From Acidimicrobiia bacterium (GTDB lineage Bacteria; Actinomycetota; Acidimicrobiia; Acidimicrobiales; Poriferisodalaceae): a DNA stretch of 64,000 nucleotides. Numbering within the stretch: position 1 is the stretch's first letter; each line of letters begins with the position of its first letter. The notes beneath the pieces were generated by a model. The model ran no database searches, was not told the origin of the DNA, and saw nothing but the letters and a program-made list of their open reading frames with translations. The stretch spans positions 62,001 through 126,000 of the forward strand of contig JAJECP010000037.1 in NCBI GenBank assembly GCA_022821985.1, written 5' to 3'. Positions 43,734 through 51,965 of this stretch are shown here, piece by piece. The position numbers and the translations under genes were made by a program.

Positions 43734-45176
43734 ATGAACTCGGGCTCTGGGAATGATGCGGGCGTCTGCGGGCTGCCTGCCACGCAGATGGCGGCCATGC
43801 TGGCCGACGGCGAGATCTCGGCGCGAGAGCTGCTGGCGGCACATCTCGAGCGCATCGATCAGGTCAACCCTGCGCTCAACGCCATTGTCACGTTCACGCC
43901 TGAGCTGGCGGCCGAACGTGCGGCCGCTGCCGACGACGCGCAGGCCCGCGGCGAGTCGCTCGGACTGCTGCACGGGCTGCCGGTGGCTCACAAGGACCTG
44001 GCGCTGACCGCCGGTGTGCGCACCACCATGGGCTCGCCGCTGTTCGCCGACTTCGTCCCCGACATCGATGCGCTGGTGGTGGAGCGTCAGCGAGAGGCCG
44101 GCGCTGTGATGGTGGGCAAGACCAACACGCCCGAGTTCGGCGCCGGTTCGCACACCTTCAACCCGGTGTTCGGCATCACCCGCAATCCCTACGACATCGG
44201 CAAGACCTGCGGCGGCTCCAGCGGGGGCGCAGCGGTGGCGCTGGCCGCCCGGATGCTGCCGCTGTGCGACGGGTCAGACCTGGGCGGCTCGCTGCGCAAC
44301 CCGGCGGCGTTCTGCAACATCGTGGGCTTCCGGCCCTCGCCTGGACGGGTGCCGTCGACCACGGCGATGGATGCCTGGTTTCCGCTGGCCGTCGAGGGCC
44401 CGATGGGGCGGACGGTCGGCGACGTGGCGTTCTTCCTGCGGGCGCTCGCCGGCCCCGATGACCGTTCGCCGGTGTCGAATCAAGAGTTGCCGGAAGTCTT
44501 CGCCGGCTCGCTGGACCGCGACCTGCACGGCGTACGCGTGGCATGGTCGCCTGACGCCGGCGGTCTCCCGGTTGACCCGGCGGTCCGGGCCGCGACGTCG
44601 AACGTGCCCGATGTGCTCGCCGACCTGGGCTGTGAGGTCGTCGAAGCCTGGCCCGACCTGTCCGACGCCCCGCAGATCTTCCAGGCTCGCCGAGCTTGGT
44701 TGTTTGCCGTCGGCTTCGGCCCGCTTCTCGAACAGCACCGGGACCAGTTCAAGGAAACGCTCGCCTGGAACATCCAGAAGGGTTTCGAGATGTCGATCCA
44801 CGAGTACACCGACGTCGCCCGACGGCACACCCAGCTCTTCGCCCGCATGAACGAATTCATGTCGCCCAGCGGCGGCTTCGATTTCTTGGCGTGTCCCACC
44901 ACCCAGGTGCCGCCGTTCGACGTCGAGGTCGAGTACCCCACTGAGATCGACGGCGTCGAGTTCGAGACCTACATCGACTGGATGCGCTCATGCAGCGACA
45001 TCACCGTCACCACGCATCCCGCCATCTCGGTGCCGGCCGGATTCACCCCCGACGGGCTGCCGGTAGGCCTGCAGCTCGTCGGCCGCCACCGCGCCGACCG
45101 CTCGGTGCTCGAGCTGGCCCACGCGTGGGAGTCGGCCACCCGCCACATCGACGTCCTGCCACAGCTTCCCGGCTAG
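43734..45176 (+). CDS. Amidase (amidase-signature family)
   Basis: A 480-residue Ser-Ser-Lys amidohydrolase. The catalytic Lys is in G-L-P-V-A-H-K-D-L, the cis-Ser in K-T-C-G-G-S-S-G-G-A-A-V, and the nucleophile Ser in D-G-S-D-L-G-G-S-L-R-N-P-A. It hydrolyses an amide of unknown identity, with GatA-like or aryl-amide substrates both possible. ATG 43734 is chosen because upstream in-frame codons overlap the divergent M20 gene. The two genes start 50 nt apart. Confidence 0.9.
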   Translation: MNSGSGNDAGVCGLPATQMAAMLADGEISARELLAAHLERIDQVNPALNAIVTFTPELAAERAAAADDAQARGESLGLLHGLPVAHKDLALTAGVRTTMGSPLFADFVPDIDALVVERQREAGAVMVGKTNTPEFGAGSHTFNPVFGITRNPYDIGKTCGGSSGGAAVALAARMLPLCDGSDLGGSLRNPAAFCNIVGFRPSPGRVPSTTAMDAWFPLAVEGPMGRTVGDVAFFLRALAGPDDRSPVSNQELPEVFAGSLDRDLHGVRVAWSPDAGGLPVDPAVRAATSNVPDVLADLGCEVVEAWPDLSDAPQIFQARRAWLFAVGFGPLLEQHRDQFKETLAWNIQKGFEMSIHEYTDVARRHTQLFARMNEFMSPSGGFDFLACPTTQVPPFDVEVEYPTEIDGVEFETYIDWMRSCSDITVTTHPAISVPAGFTPDGLPVGLQLVGRHRADRSVLELAHAWESATRHIDVLPQLPG

Positions 45177-45223
45177 CGAGCAAGTTGCCTTAAATTCCCG
45201 GGTCTCCAGCGCAGGCCGCTCGG

Positions 45224-45229
45224 TAGCCT
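45224..45229 (+). promoter_or_regulatory. -10 box TAGCCT, leaderless start of the exporter operon
   Basis: TAGCCT ends 7 nt before the GTG at 45237. Confidence 0.6.
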
Positions 45230-45236
45230 GCCGCCG

Positions 45237-46358
45237 GTGTCCGAATCGAATTCCTTAGCGCCGGTAACGGCGATCGAAGCCCACGGGCTGGTGCGTGAGT
45301 TCGGGGCCAAGCGGGCGGTGGACGGCGTGGACTTGCTCGTTCATCAGGGCGAGATCTTCGGTTTCCTGGGTCCGAACGGCGCGGGCAAGAGCACGACGGT
45401 GCGCATGCTGTGCACGCTGCTGGCTCCGACGGCGGGCTCAGCACGTGTTGCCGGCTACGACGTGGCCAAGAACCCCGGCGAGGTCCGCGTCCGCATCGGT
45501 GTGGCTATGCAGGAGGCGGCCCTCGACGAGAAGCAGACCGGCCGCGAGATCCTCGACCTGCAGGCCCGCCTGTACGGGCTGCGCCCGGCCGACCGGGCCT
45601 CGTCCATCTCCCAGGCCATCGACCTTGCCGACATCGGCGACGCCATCGACGACCGTGTCAGCACGTACAGCGGCGGCATGAAGCGACGCCTCGACCTGGC
45701 CGCGTCGCTCATCCATGCACCGGAGGTGATCTTCCTAGACGAGCCGACCACCGGTCTCGACCCGGTGAGCCGTGCGCAGGTCTGGGAGGAGGTGCGACGT
45801 CTCAACAGTGAGCTGGGCGTCACGGTGTTCCTCACTACCCAGTACCTAGAGGAAGCCGATGCGCTGGCGGACCGGATCGCGATCTTGGCCGACGGCCGGA
45901 TCGTGGAGCAGGGAACGCCGGTCGAGCTGAAGCGGGGTGTCGGCGCCGACGTCATCGTGGTGGATCTCGAGCCCAGCGACATCAGCCGGGCAGCCGAAGT
46001 GGCGTCGTCAGTGCCGGGCGCAGACGGCGTGACGGCGGGCCGGCTCGGCGTCACCATCGCGACATCCGACGGTGCCGGGCTCATTGGCGCGGCCGCCGTG
46101 GCGTTGGCGAACGCCGACGTGCATCCCACCGCGCTGACGGTACGCACGCCCACGCTCGACGACGTATTCCTGCAGGCCACCGGCTACCGCATGGCCGTTG
46201 CCGAAGAAGCCGCCCGAGAGGCTGAGCCGCATGGCGAAGCCGTGGCCCGAGCGGCCCGTGAGCGCAGCGAACAAGAGCGGGAAGCAACGGGTGCCGCAAC
46301 GAGAGAGAGCGCCGATCCGAGCGGCTTGTTGGACGAAGCGACGAAGGGCACACAATGA
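45237..46358 (+). CDS. ABC exporter ATP-binding protein (DrrA-like) with a repeat-derived C-terminal tail
   Basis: A 373-residue ATPase of the daunorubicin-resistance DrrA type. Walker A is G-P-N-G-A-G-K-S-T, the signature Y-S-G-G-M-K-R-R-L-D-L-A, and Walker B V-I-F-L-D-E-P-T-T-G-L-D-P. The DrrA C-terminal domain reads D-D-V-F-L-Q-A-T-G. About 45 extra residues then follow (A-E-P-H-G-E-A-V, A-R-E-R-S-E-Q-E-R-E), encoded by copy B of the dispersed repeat. It powers the permease at 46355, with which it overlaps by ATGA. The exported compound is unknown. Confidence 0.9.
   Translation: MSESNSLAPVTAIEAHGLVREFGAKRAVDGVDLLVHQGEIFGFLGPNGAGKSTTVRMLCTLLAPTAGSARVAGYDVAKNPGEVRVRIGVAMQEAALDEKQTGREILDLQARLYGLRPADRASSISQAIDLADIGDAIDDRVSTYSGGMKRRLDLAASLIHAPEVIFLDEPTTGLDPVSRAQVWEEVRRLNSELGVTVFLTTQYLEEADALADRIAILADGRIVEQGTPVELKRGVGADVIVVDLEPSDISRAAEVASSVPGADGVTAGRLGVTIATSDGAGLIGAAAVALANADVHPTALTVRTPTLDDVFLQATGYRMAVAEEAAREAEPHGEAVARAARERSEQEREATGAATRESADPSGLLDEATKGTQ
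46218..46287 (+). repeat. Dispersed repeat, copy B (inside the DrrA-like gene)
   Basis: Begins gaggctgagccg and continues in near-identical form to copies A and C. It is read in frame without stops and supplies the charged tail of the ATPase. Confidence 0.75.
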
Positions 46359-47200
46359 CCGACACCACGGCCCCTGCGCTGACGGGCGGCGGACTCACCC
46401 GACGGGTCGGCTTTGTGACCGACATCGCCACCATCGCCCGGCGAGCGGTTCGCAGCGTGCTGCGCGAACCCGAGTTCGTGGGACCGGCGCTCATCATCCC
46501 GGTGTTCTTCTTCGTAGTGAACGTCGGTGCGCTCGAGCCGTTCGTGGAAGCGGGTGCAGCGGCCGGCGCAGAGGCTGGCCCGATGTCGGGCGGCGTGGCC
46601 GACTACCGGGCGTTCCAGCTGCCAGTGGCGATCATCTTCGCCGTCACCGGCATCTCACGCGCCAGCGTGCTGGTGATCGACATCCAGTCCGGCTATCTCG
46701 ACCGCATGCTGGTGACGCCGATTCGACGGTCCACCCTGCTGCTCGGCCTCATGGTGGCCGACATCGTGATGGCGCTGGGGCTGGCGCTGTTCGTGATCGT
46801 GATGGGGCTGGCCTTCGGCGTGTGGTTCGAGACCGGAGTCTTGGGACTGGCCGTGTTCTTGCTGCTGTCGATTGCGTGGAGCCTGGCGTTCACCGGCTTC
46901 CCGTACACCGTGGCGCTGCGCACCGGGAACCCTGCCGCGGTGAACTCCGCCTTCCTGATCTTCTTCCCGTTCGCGTTCCTGACGCCGGCGTTCCTGCCCC
47001 GGGAGCTGATGTCGGGCTGGATGCGCGCTGTTGCAGCCTGGAACCCGGTCACCTACCTGCTCGAAGGCATGCGCACGATCCTGTCGACGGGCTGGGACGG
47101 CGTTGCGCTCGCCAAGGGCGCGGCGGCAATCCTCGGCCTCGCCGTGGTGACGTTCTTCATGGCGTTCAGGTCGCTGGCGCGTCGAGTTGCTACGGGCTGA
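46355..47200 (+). CDS. ABC-2 type exporter permease (DrrB-like)
   Basis: A 281-residue membrane protein with about six helices. The first cytosolic segment R-R-A-V-R-S-V-L-R-E-P-E-F precedes TM1, and the region I-D-I-Q-S-G-Y-L-D-R-M-L-V-T-P-I-R-R is the typical ABC-2/DrrB coupling motif. P-A-F-L-P-R-E-L-M-S-G-W-M follows near TM5. It forms an exporter with the preceding ATPase. Converges on the MBL hydrolase gene with a 20-nt gap. Confidence 0.9.
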   Translation: MTDTTAPALTGGGLTRRVGFVTDIATIARRAVRSVLREPEFVGPALIIPVFFFVVNVGALEPFVEAGAAAGAEAGPMSGGVADYRAFQLPVAIIFAVTGISRASVLVIDIQSGYLDRMLVTPIRRSTLLLGLMVADIVMALGLALFVIVMGLAFGVWFETGVLGLAVFLLLSIAWSLAFTGFPYTVALRTGNPAAVNSAFLIFFPFAFLTPAFLPRELMSGWMRAVAAWNPVTYLLEGMRTILSTGWDGVALAKGAAAILGLAVVTFFMAFRSLARRVATG

Positions 47201-47220
47201 GCCCAGATCTCAGGCAGGCG

Positions 47221-47862
47221 CTACCAGCGGCGGTCGATCCACTCCTGCAGGTGGGGCGACTCGGTGCCGATCATGGTGTCGAGGCCGTGGCCGGGCAGCA
47301 CCATCGTGTCCGCGGGGAACGCCGAGAACATCCGGTCCTCGATGCTGCGGATGATCTGGTCGAAGTCGCCGCCGCCGCTGGTGGCGCCGGGCCCTCCCGG
47401 GAACAGCGTGTCGCCGGTGAACAGCAGCGGTGTGCCCTCCACGTGAAAGCTCATGGAGCCGGCGGTGTGACCGGGATTGTGGATGGTGCGGATCCGCAGG
47501 CGGCCCACTTCGATCACTGAGTCGTCTTCGAGGATGTAGTCGTAGCTGGGCAGCATCGTCGCGTCCTCGGCGGTGATGCCCACCTCGATGCCGGCATCGC
47601 GCACCGCAGGCACGGCCTGGATGTGGTCCCAGTGGCCGTGGGTCTCCACCACCGTGACGACGCCGAGCTTCTGGCACACCTCCAGCAGCCGTTCGTGCTC
47701 GTTCGAAGCGTCGATCAGCATCGCCTCGCCGGTTTCGGTGCAACGGATGGTGAAGACGTTGTTGTCGAAGTCGTCGGGAAAGCCGTGGGGCAGGTTGCCC
47801 TCGAGCGGCCGCACGACGTGCTTGTGGACTTCGATACCGGTGGCGGACCAGTGCAGAGCCAT
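47221..47862 (-). CDS. MBL-fold metallo-hydrolase (glyoxalase II-like)
   Basis: A 213-residue metallo-beta-lactamase-fold hydrolase. The zinc motif H-x-H-x-D-H is T-H-G-H-W-D-H, the next ligand His is in H-N-P-G-H-T-A-G-S-M, the bridging Asp in F-T-G-D-T-L-F, and the last His in V-L-P-G-H-G. Such enzymes cleave thioesters such as S-lactoylglutathione-type compounds, or other esters. A TAGGAT box sits 6 nt before the ATG. Confidence 0.9.
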   Translation of the reverse strand: MALHWSATGIEVHKHVVRPLEGNLPHGFPDDFDNNVFTIRCTETGEAMLIDASNEHERLLEVCQKLGVVTVVETHGHWDHIQAVPAVRDAGIEVGITAEDATMLPSYDYILEDDSVIEVGRLRIRTIHNPGHTAGSMSFHVEGTPLLFTGDTLFPGGPGATSGGGDFDQIIRSIEDRMFSAFPADTMVLPGHGLDTMIGTESPHLQEWIDRRW

Positions 47863-47868
47863 GGCCGC

Positions 47869-47874
47869 ATCCTA
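47869..47874 (-). promoter_or_regulatory. -10 box TAGGAT, leaderless start of the MBL hydrolase gene
   Basis: On the minus strand TAGGAT ends 6 nt before the ATG at 47862. It overlaps the short gap after the molybdoenzyme gene. Confidence 0.5.
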
Positions 47875-47892
47875 AGACGCAGCTACTGCTGC

Positions 47893-49638
47893 TCAGGCGG
47901 CGTCTACCCGCACGGCGACGCGGTGCCAGCCCTCGGCGCCGTCGGGGCGGACGTCCTTGGGACCTTCGGGCTGGGTCATGCCGGTGCCGTCGATCGCCCG
48001 CACCTGCAGTGAGTGCGTGCCAGCGGTGGGCGTCCAGGGCAGGTGCCACTGCACCCAGCTCTCATCGCCCAGCGCCTCGCCCAGATCGCACTGCTGCCAG
48101 GGCCCGTCGTCGACGCGAACCTCGACGGCGCTGATGCCCCGCGTCGGCGCCCAGGCAATGCCAGCAATGGCCGTTTCTGTGCCCGCGACGGGGCGGTCGC
48201 CGCTGCCGGGCACATCGATCCGGCTCTGCGTCTTCATCGGGCCGCGCTTGGACCATCCCCGCGGCACCCAGTAGCCGTCGAAGGCGTCCCAGGTGGTGAG
48301 GTTGATCTCCTCGATCCATTTCACCGCCGACACGTAGCCGTAGAGTCCTGCCACGATCAGGCGGGCAGGAAAGCCGTGGCGGGTGGGCAGCGGCTCGCCG
48401 TTCATGCCGACGGCCAGCAGGGCGTTGCGGCCGTCGTACAGCAGAGGGGTGGGGAACCCGGCGGTCCAGTCGTCGACCGAGCGGCCGACCACCTGGTCGG
48501 CCCCCGGCTGCACTCCCGCCCGCTCGAGCAGGTCCACCAGCGGCACGCCGGTCCAGACGGCATTGCCGACGAGATTGCCGCCGACCCGGTTCGAGACGCA
48601 CGACAGCGTGACGACGTGCTCTTGGAGGTCCATCGCCAGGATCTCGTCGAAGGTCAGCTCGTAGGGATTGTCGACCATGCCGGTGAAGCTGAGCTTCCAG
48701 TTGGCCGGGTCGACCTGCGGCACCGTCAGCGCCGTGTCGATCCGGTAGAAGTCGCTGTTGGGGGTGACGTAGCTGGAGATGCCGACGACCTCGTCGAGCG
48801 TGTCGAGCGCGGCGACCTGGGTGGCGACCGAGGGTCCTGCCGCCGTGGTGGCGGTGGGCTGGGCAGCGGTCGCCGTGCCCGCAGCAGCGGTTGTCGACGG
48901 AGGCCTCGCCGCACTCAAGTCGATGCCAGCGCGGGCCGTCTCAGCCGCTGAGGGACCGCGCACGCCCCGACCCAGCGCGACGAGACCGACGGCGGCCACA
49001 CCGGCGCCGCCGATGCCGAGCAGGAAGGCCCTGCGACCGGCGTCGGGGGCTGCCTCGGGCATCGCCGTGCCAGCAGGCTCAGGGGGCGCGTCATCGTCTC
49101 CCGGTACCGCACCGCGGGCCGGAGCGACTCGCAACAGCAGCCGTAGCGTGAGGTAACCGAGTGCGGCAGCAGCCAACGCGACCACCCAGGAGCCCACGAA
49201 CGGGCTCATCGGGTTGCGCGCAGCAGTCCAGCCGCCGATTACGCCGAACGCAGCGAATCCAGCGAAGGGTACCCACCGGCGCCGTGGCGCCATGGCGCAG
49301 GCGCCCAGCAGTCCGCCGATGATCAGCGACACGCCGACGATGCCGATCGCCAGCACGGCCTTGTCCTTCTCGCCGAACAGCTCGATGCTCAGCTTCACTG
49401 CCCAGTCGGGCGAGTAGTCCACCAGTGCCTCGCCGACGGCCACCACGAGCGACGGGATCGTGTCCACCAATCCGTCGATGAACTCGCCGAACGCCAGCGC
49501 GACCGCGGCACCGGCAACGCCGGCCAGCAATCCGGCAACCGAGCCGGGCCGGCGGATGAGCCGGCCGATGCCTCGGCCGCCCGGCGCTTCGGAACCGGAG
49601 GGCGCATCGGCCGCGGCCTCGTGGGAACTGTCGCTCAT
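47893..49638 (-). CDS. Sulfite-oxidase-type molybdopterin oxidoreductase with N-terminal membrane domain
   Basis: A 581-residue protein. Residues about 35-190 carry four or five membrane helices, followed by another hydrophobic segment near 220 and a Thr/Ala-rich linker. The Mo-binding domain spans about 275-470: T-P-N-S-D-F-Y-R-I, the Mo-ligand Cys in T-L-S-C-V-S-N-R-V-G-G, and R-H-G-F-P-A-R-L-I. A C-terminal dimerisation domain has V-R-V-D-D-G-P-W and W-V-Q-W-H-L-P-W. It is probably a membrane-anchored oxidoreductase with its active site outside; the substrate is unknown. The open frame continues upstream to 50718, but the ATG at 49638 fits the protein. Confidence 0.88.
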   Translation of the reverse strand: MSDSSHEAAADAPSGSEAPGGRGIGRLIRRPGSVAGLLAGVAGAAVALAFGEFIDGLVDTIPSLVVAVGEALVDYSPDWAVKLSIELFGEKDKAVLAIGIVGVSLIIGGLLGACAMAPRRRWVPFAGFAAFGVIGGWTAARNPMSPFVGSWVVALAAAALGYLTLRLLLRVAPARGAVPGDDDAPPEPAGTAMPEAAPDAGRRAFLLGIGGAGVAAVGLVALGRGVRGPSAAETARAGIDLSAARPPSTTAAAGTATAAQPTATTAAGPSVATQVAALDTLDEVVGISSYVTPNSDFYRIDTALTVPQVDPANWKLSFTGMVDNPYELTFDEILAMDLQEHVVTLSCVSNRVGGNLVGNAVWTGVPLVDLLERAGVQPGADQVVGRSVDDWTAGFPTPLLYDGRNALLAVGMNGEPLPTRHGFPARLIVAGLYGYVSAVKWIEEINLTTWDAFDGYWVPRGWSKRGPMKTQSRIDVPGSGDRPVAGTETAIAGIAWAPTRGISAVEVRVDDGPWQQCDLGEALGDESWVQWHLPWTPTAGTHSLQVRAIDGTGMTQPEGPKDVRPDGAEGWHRVAVRVDAA

Positions 49639-49899
49639 GTCTGCCCGTTTCGCTGGAGGAGGCCGGCTCAGCCTCCGGGTCGAGTTGGACGGGCACCGGT
49701 CGGGGGGCCGAACCGGCGTACCCCGCTGGGGGGCGCCCGTCACGAAAGCTAACGCTCGACGTGTGCCGGAGGTTCCACCGTTGGTGCCGGAGTTGATGAG
49801 CCGTCCCTGAGTCGATCGGGCCGCTGGGTGATAGAACTTCGCCTGACTCATGCGCCAGTGCTCAAGCTGTGCTGGCCGCACCAGCCCGGAGGCGCGTCC
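49639..49899. other. Divergent intergenic region between the molybdoenzyme and acyl-CoA dehydrogenase genes
   Basis: This 261-nt gap holds the promoters of both genes. A gatagaact stretch around 49832 could be the -10 of the dehydrogenase gene. No other gene or repeat is evident. Confidence 0.4.
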
Positions 49900-51012
49900 G
49901 TGAACTTCGCATTCACCGAGGAGCAGGAAGAGCTCCGCAACTTCGTCCGTTCGTTCCTCGAGGAGAAGTCCCCGGAGACCACCGTTCGGGAGCTGATGGA
50001 GACCGACGACGGCTACGACCCCGCCGTGTGGTCGCAGATGGCCGAGCAGCTCGGCTTGCAGGCGCTGATCATTCCCGAGGAGTACGGCGGCCAGGGCGCC
50101 AGCTACGTGGAGCTCGGAATCGTGCTCGAGGAGATGGGCCGCAGCCTGCTGTGCTCGCCCTACTTCTCCACTGTGGTGCTGGCCGGCAACGCCATCTTGC
50201 ACTCGGGCAATGAGAAGGCCAAAGAAGAGCTGCTCGAAGGCATTGCCTCGGGCGAGATCATCGCCACGCTGGCGCTGGCTGAGGCCAGCGGCCGCTGGGA
50301 TGCCGAGGGCGTCGAGGTGGAGGCCACCGACACGGGCGACTCGGCGACGATCTCGGGCGAGAAGATGTTCGTGACCGACGGCGGCACCGCGAACCTGTTC
50401 GTGGTGGCGGCGCGCTGCGACGGCGGAATTCACCTGTTCACCGTCGAGGGCGACGCTGCGGGACTCAGCCGCGAGAACCTCGCCACCATGGACCAGACCC
50501 GCAAGCAGGCCCGCATCACCTTCGACAACACGCCGGCCAAGCACCTGTGCGACACCGACAACTTCGCCTACATCGATCAGGTGCTCGACCTGGCTGCGGT
50601 TGCGCTGGCCAACGAGCAGGTCGGCGGTGCGCAGTTCGTGCTCGACATGGCCGTGCAGTACGCGAAGGACCGTGTGCAGTTCGGGCGCCCGATCGGCTCG
50701 TTCCAGGCCATCAAGCACAAGTGCGCCGACATGCTGCTCGAGGTCGAGTCGGCCAAGTCGGCTGCCTACTACGCGGCTTGGTGCGCTGCGGAGATGAACG
50801 ACGAGCTGCCGTCGGTGGCGTCGCTCGCCAAGGCCTACTGCTCAGAGGCGTACTTCCATTGCGCCGCGGAGAACATCCAGATCCACGGCGGCATCGGCTT
50901 CACCTGGGAGCACCCTGCGCACCTGTACTTCAAGCGTGCCAAGAGCTCCGAACTGATCTTCGGCGATCCCGCCTACCACCGGGAGCAGCTGGCCCAGCGC
51001 ATCGGCCTGTAG
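49900..51012 (+). CDS. Acyl-CoA dehydrogenase
   Basis: A 370-residue flavoenzyme beginning V-N-F-A-F-T-E-E-Q-E-E-L-R. Standard blocks are I-I-P-E-E-Y-G-G-Q-G-A, L-A-E-A-S-G-R-W at the flavin, V-Q-F-G-R-P-I-G-S-F-Q-A-I-K-H, and I-H-G-G-I-G-F-T-W-E-H. The short form and A-D-M-L-L-E-V-E-S-A-K resemble the subunits that work as heteromeric pairs in actinobacterial steroid and acyl-CoA catabolism, but that is inference. The usual catalytic Glu near the C-terminus is not obvious. GTG 49900 is placed 7 nt after GGAGG. Confidence 0.88.
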   Translation: MNFAFTEEQEELRNFVRSFLEEKSPETTVRELMETDDGYDPAVWSQMAEQLGLQALIIPEEYGGQGASYVELGIVLEEMGRSLLCSPYFSTVVLAGNAILHSGNEKAKEELLEGIASGEIIATLALAEASGRWDAEGVEVEATDTGDSATISGEKMFVTDGGTANLFVVAARCDGGIHLFTVEGDAAGLSRENLATMDQTRKQARITFDNTPAKHLCDTDNFAYIDQVLDLAAVALANEQVGGAQFVLDMAVQYAKDRVQFGRPIGSFQAIKHKCADMLLEVESAKSAAYYAAWCAAEMNDELPSVASLAKAYCSEAYFHCAAENIQIHGGIGFTWEHPAHLYFKRAKSSELIFGDPAYHREQLAQRIGL

Positions 51013-51089
51013 GCCGGAACACGACAGACTGAGGCAACCCGACGCGGCAGGCGCGCCGCGCGGGCATGTGAGCCGCCGGGGAGGCGCCG

Positions 51090-51530
51090 GTGATTGTCGC
51101 GGTCATCGTCATCTCATTGGTGATCGGCTTCGTCGTTGCCGCAGGCGTGGTCGGCACGCAGGCGCAGCGGCTGGGCCGCCAGCGACGCGAGCCCGTGTGG
51201 CGCCTCGCCGAGGCGGCCGAAGTCGTCGCCGACCTGGTGCCCTTCGACATTGCTGCGGCATTGGAGCCCAGCGAGCTTGAGGCGTTGCTGCGGGCACACC
51301 TCAACCAGCTGCAGTTCGCGCCACCACCCACGTCGGACGATGCTGATCCCGATGCCGAGGGCGAAACGGGCACGACGGTCACCGAGGACCAATCCTCGGC
51401 GGCCGATCTGTACCGCAGCGTCCGCCGAGACGGGCTTGAGGTGTCGCTGGAGCAGGTCACCGCGGTCGCTGATGCGCACTTGGAGTACCTCCGCCTGATC
51501 GGAGCGCTTGCCGTCGTGGACCCCGACTGA
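51090..51530 (+). CDS. Hypothetical membrane-anchored protein
   Basis: A 146-residue protein not recognised. One N-terminal membrane helix (I-V-A-V-I-V-I-S-L-V-I-G-F-V-V-A, about residues 2-20) is followed by a soluble region with a helical D-I-A-A-A-L-E-P-S-E-L-E-A-L-L-R, an acidic linker and a second helical part. The GTG start follows GGGGAGG. Its stop codon lies inside the first bases of dispersed-repeat copy C, so the repeat forms the gene end. Confidence 0.6.
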   Translation: MIVAVIVISLVIGFVVAAGVVGTQAQRLGRQRREPVWRLAEAAEVVADLVPFDIAAALEPSELEALLRAHLNQLQFAPPPTSDDADPDAEGETGTTVTEDQSSAADLYRSVRRDGLEVSLEQVTAVADAHLEYLRLIGALAVVDPD

Positions 51531-51597
51531 GGCTGAGCCGATAGGCAAAGCCGTGGCCCGAGCGGCCCGTGAGCGCCAGCGAACAAGAGCGGGGAGC
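51529..51597 (+). repeat. Dispersed repeat, copy C (at the 3' end of the 51090 gene)
   Basis: Begins gaggctgagccg overlapping the TGA of the 51090 gene, then gccgtggcccgagcggcc, cgtgagcg and gaacaagagcgggg. It matches copy B at nearly every position. Confidence 0.75.
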
Positions 51598-51681
51598 GTC
51601 AGGTGCAATCAGCAGAGGGCTCACCTGTCCGCGCATCCTCTAACGCACGCTGAGCCCGCAGCAGGACGGCAGAATGTTCCC

Positions 51682-51903
51682 ATGGACATCCCGAGGGAGC
51701 TCGCCGGCTGCCGATTCGTCGGCGACAAGCGCAACCAGATCGTCTACGACATGGAACTGGCGTCTGATGATCCGGCGGTCACCGAGCAGCTCGCCGCCGC
51801 GGTCGCCGACATCGTGGCGGCGCAGTCCTATGCCACCTTCGGCCCCGACGAGCTGCCAGAAGCGCGCAACCGCGGCTACCGCCTGTCGCGGCTCTGCCGC
51901 TAG
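51682..51903 (+). CDS. Small conserved-looking hypothetical protein
   Basis: A 73-residue soluble protein starting M-D-I-P-R-E-L-A-G-C-R-F-V-G-D-K-R and ending R-N-R-G-Y-R-L-S-R-L-C-R. A central helix carries V-T-E-Q-L-A-A-A-V-A-D-I-V-A. No family recognised. ATG 51682 is the first start with sensible coding sequence, as the upstream frame covers the repeat region. A divergent or shared promoter is not obvious. Confidence 0.55.
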   Translation: MDIPRELAGCRFVGDKRNQIVYDMELASDDPAVTEQLAAAVADIVAAQSYATFGPDELPEARNRGYRLSRLCR

Positions 51904-51965
51904 GACATGACGGTGCGCCTTGCAACGGCCGCGCATGCGGTGTCCGGCCGACAGCCCGCAGCGAC

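Noticed and set aside
49639-50718. Upstream extension of the molybdoenzyme frame to 941 codons
   Set aside because: The extra 360 codons are antisense to an acyl-CoA dehydrogenase and have shadow-frame composition. The ATG at 49638 fits the membrane domain.
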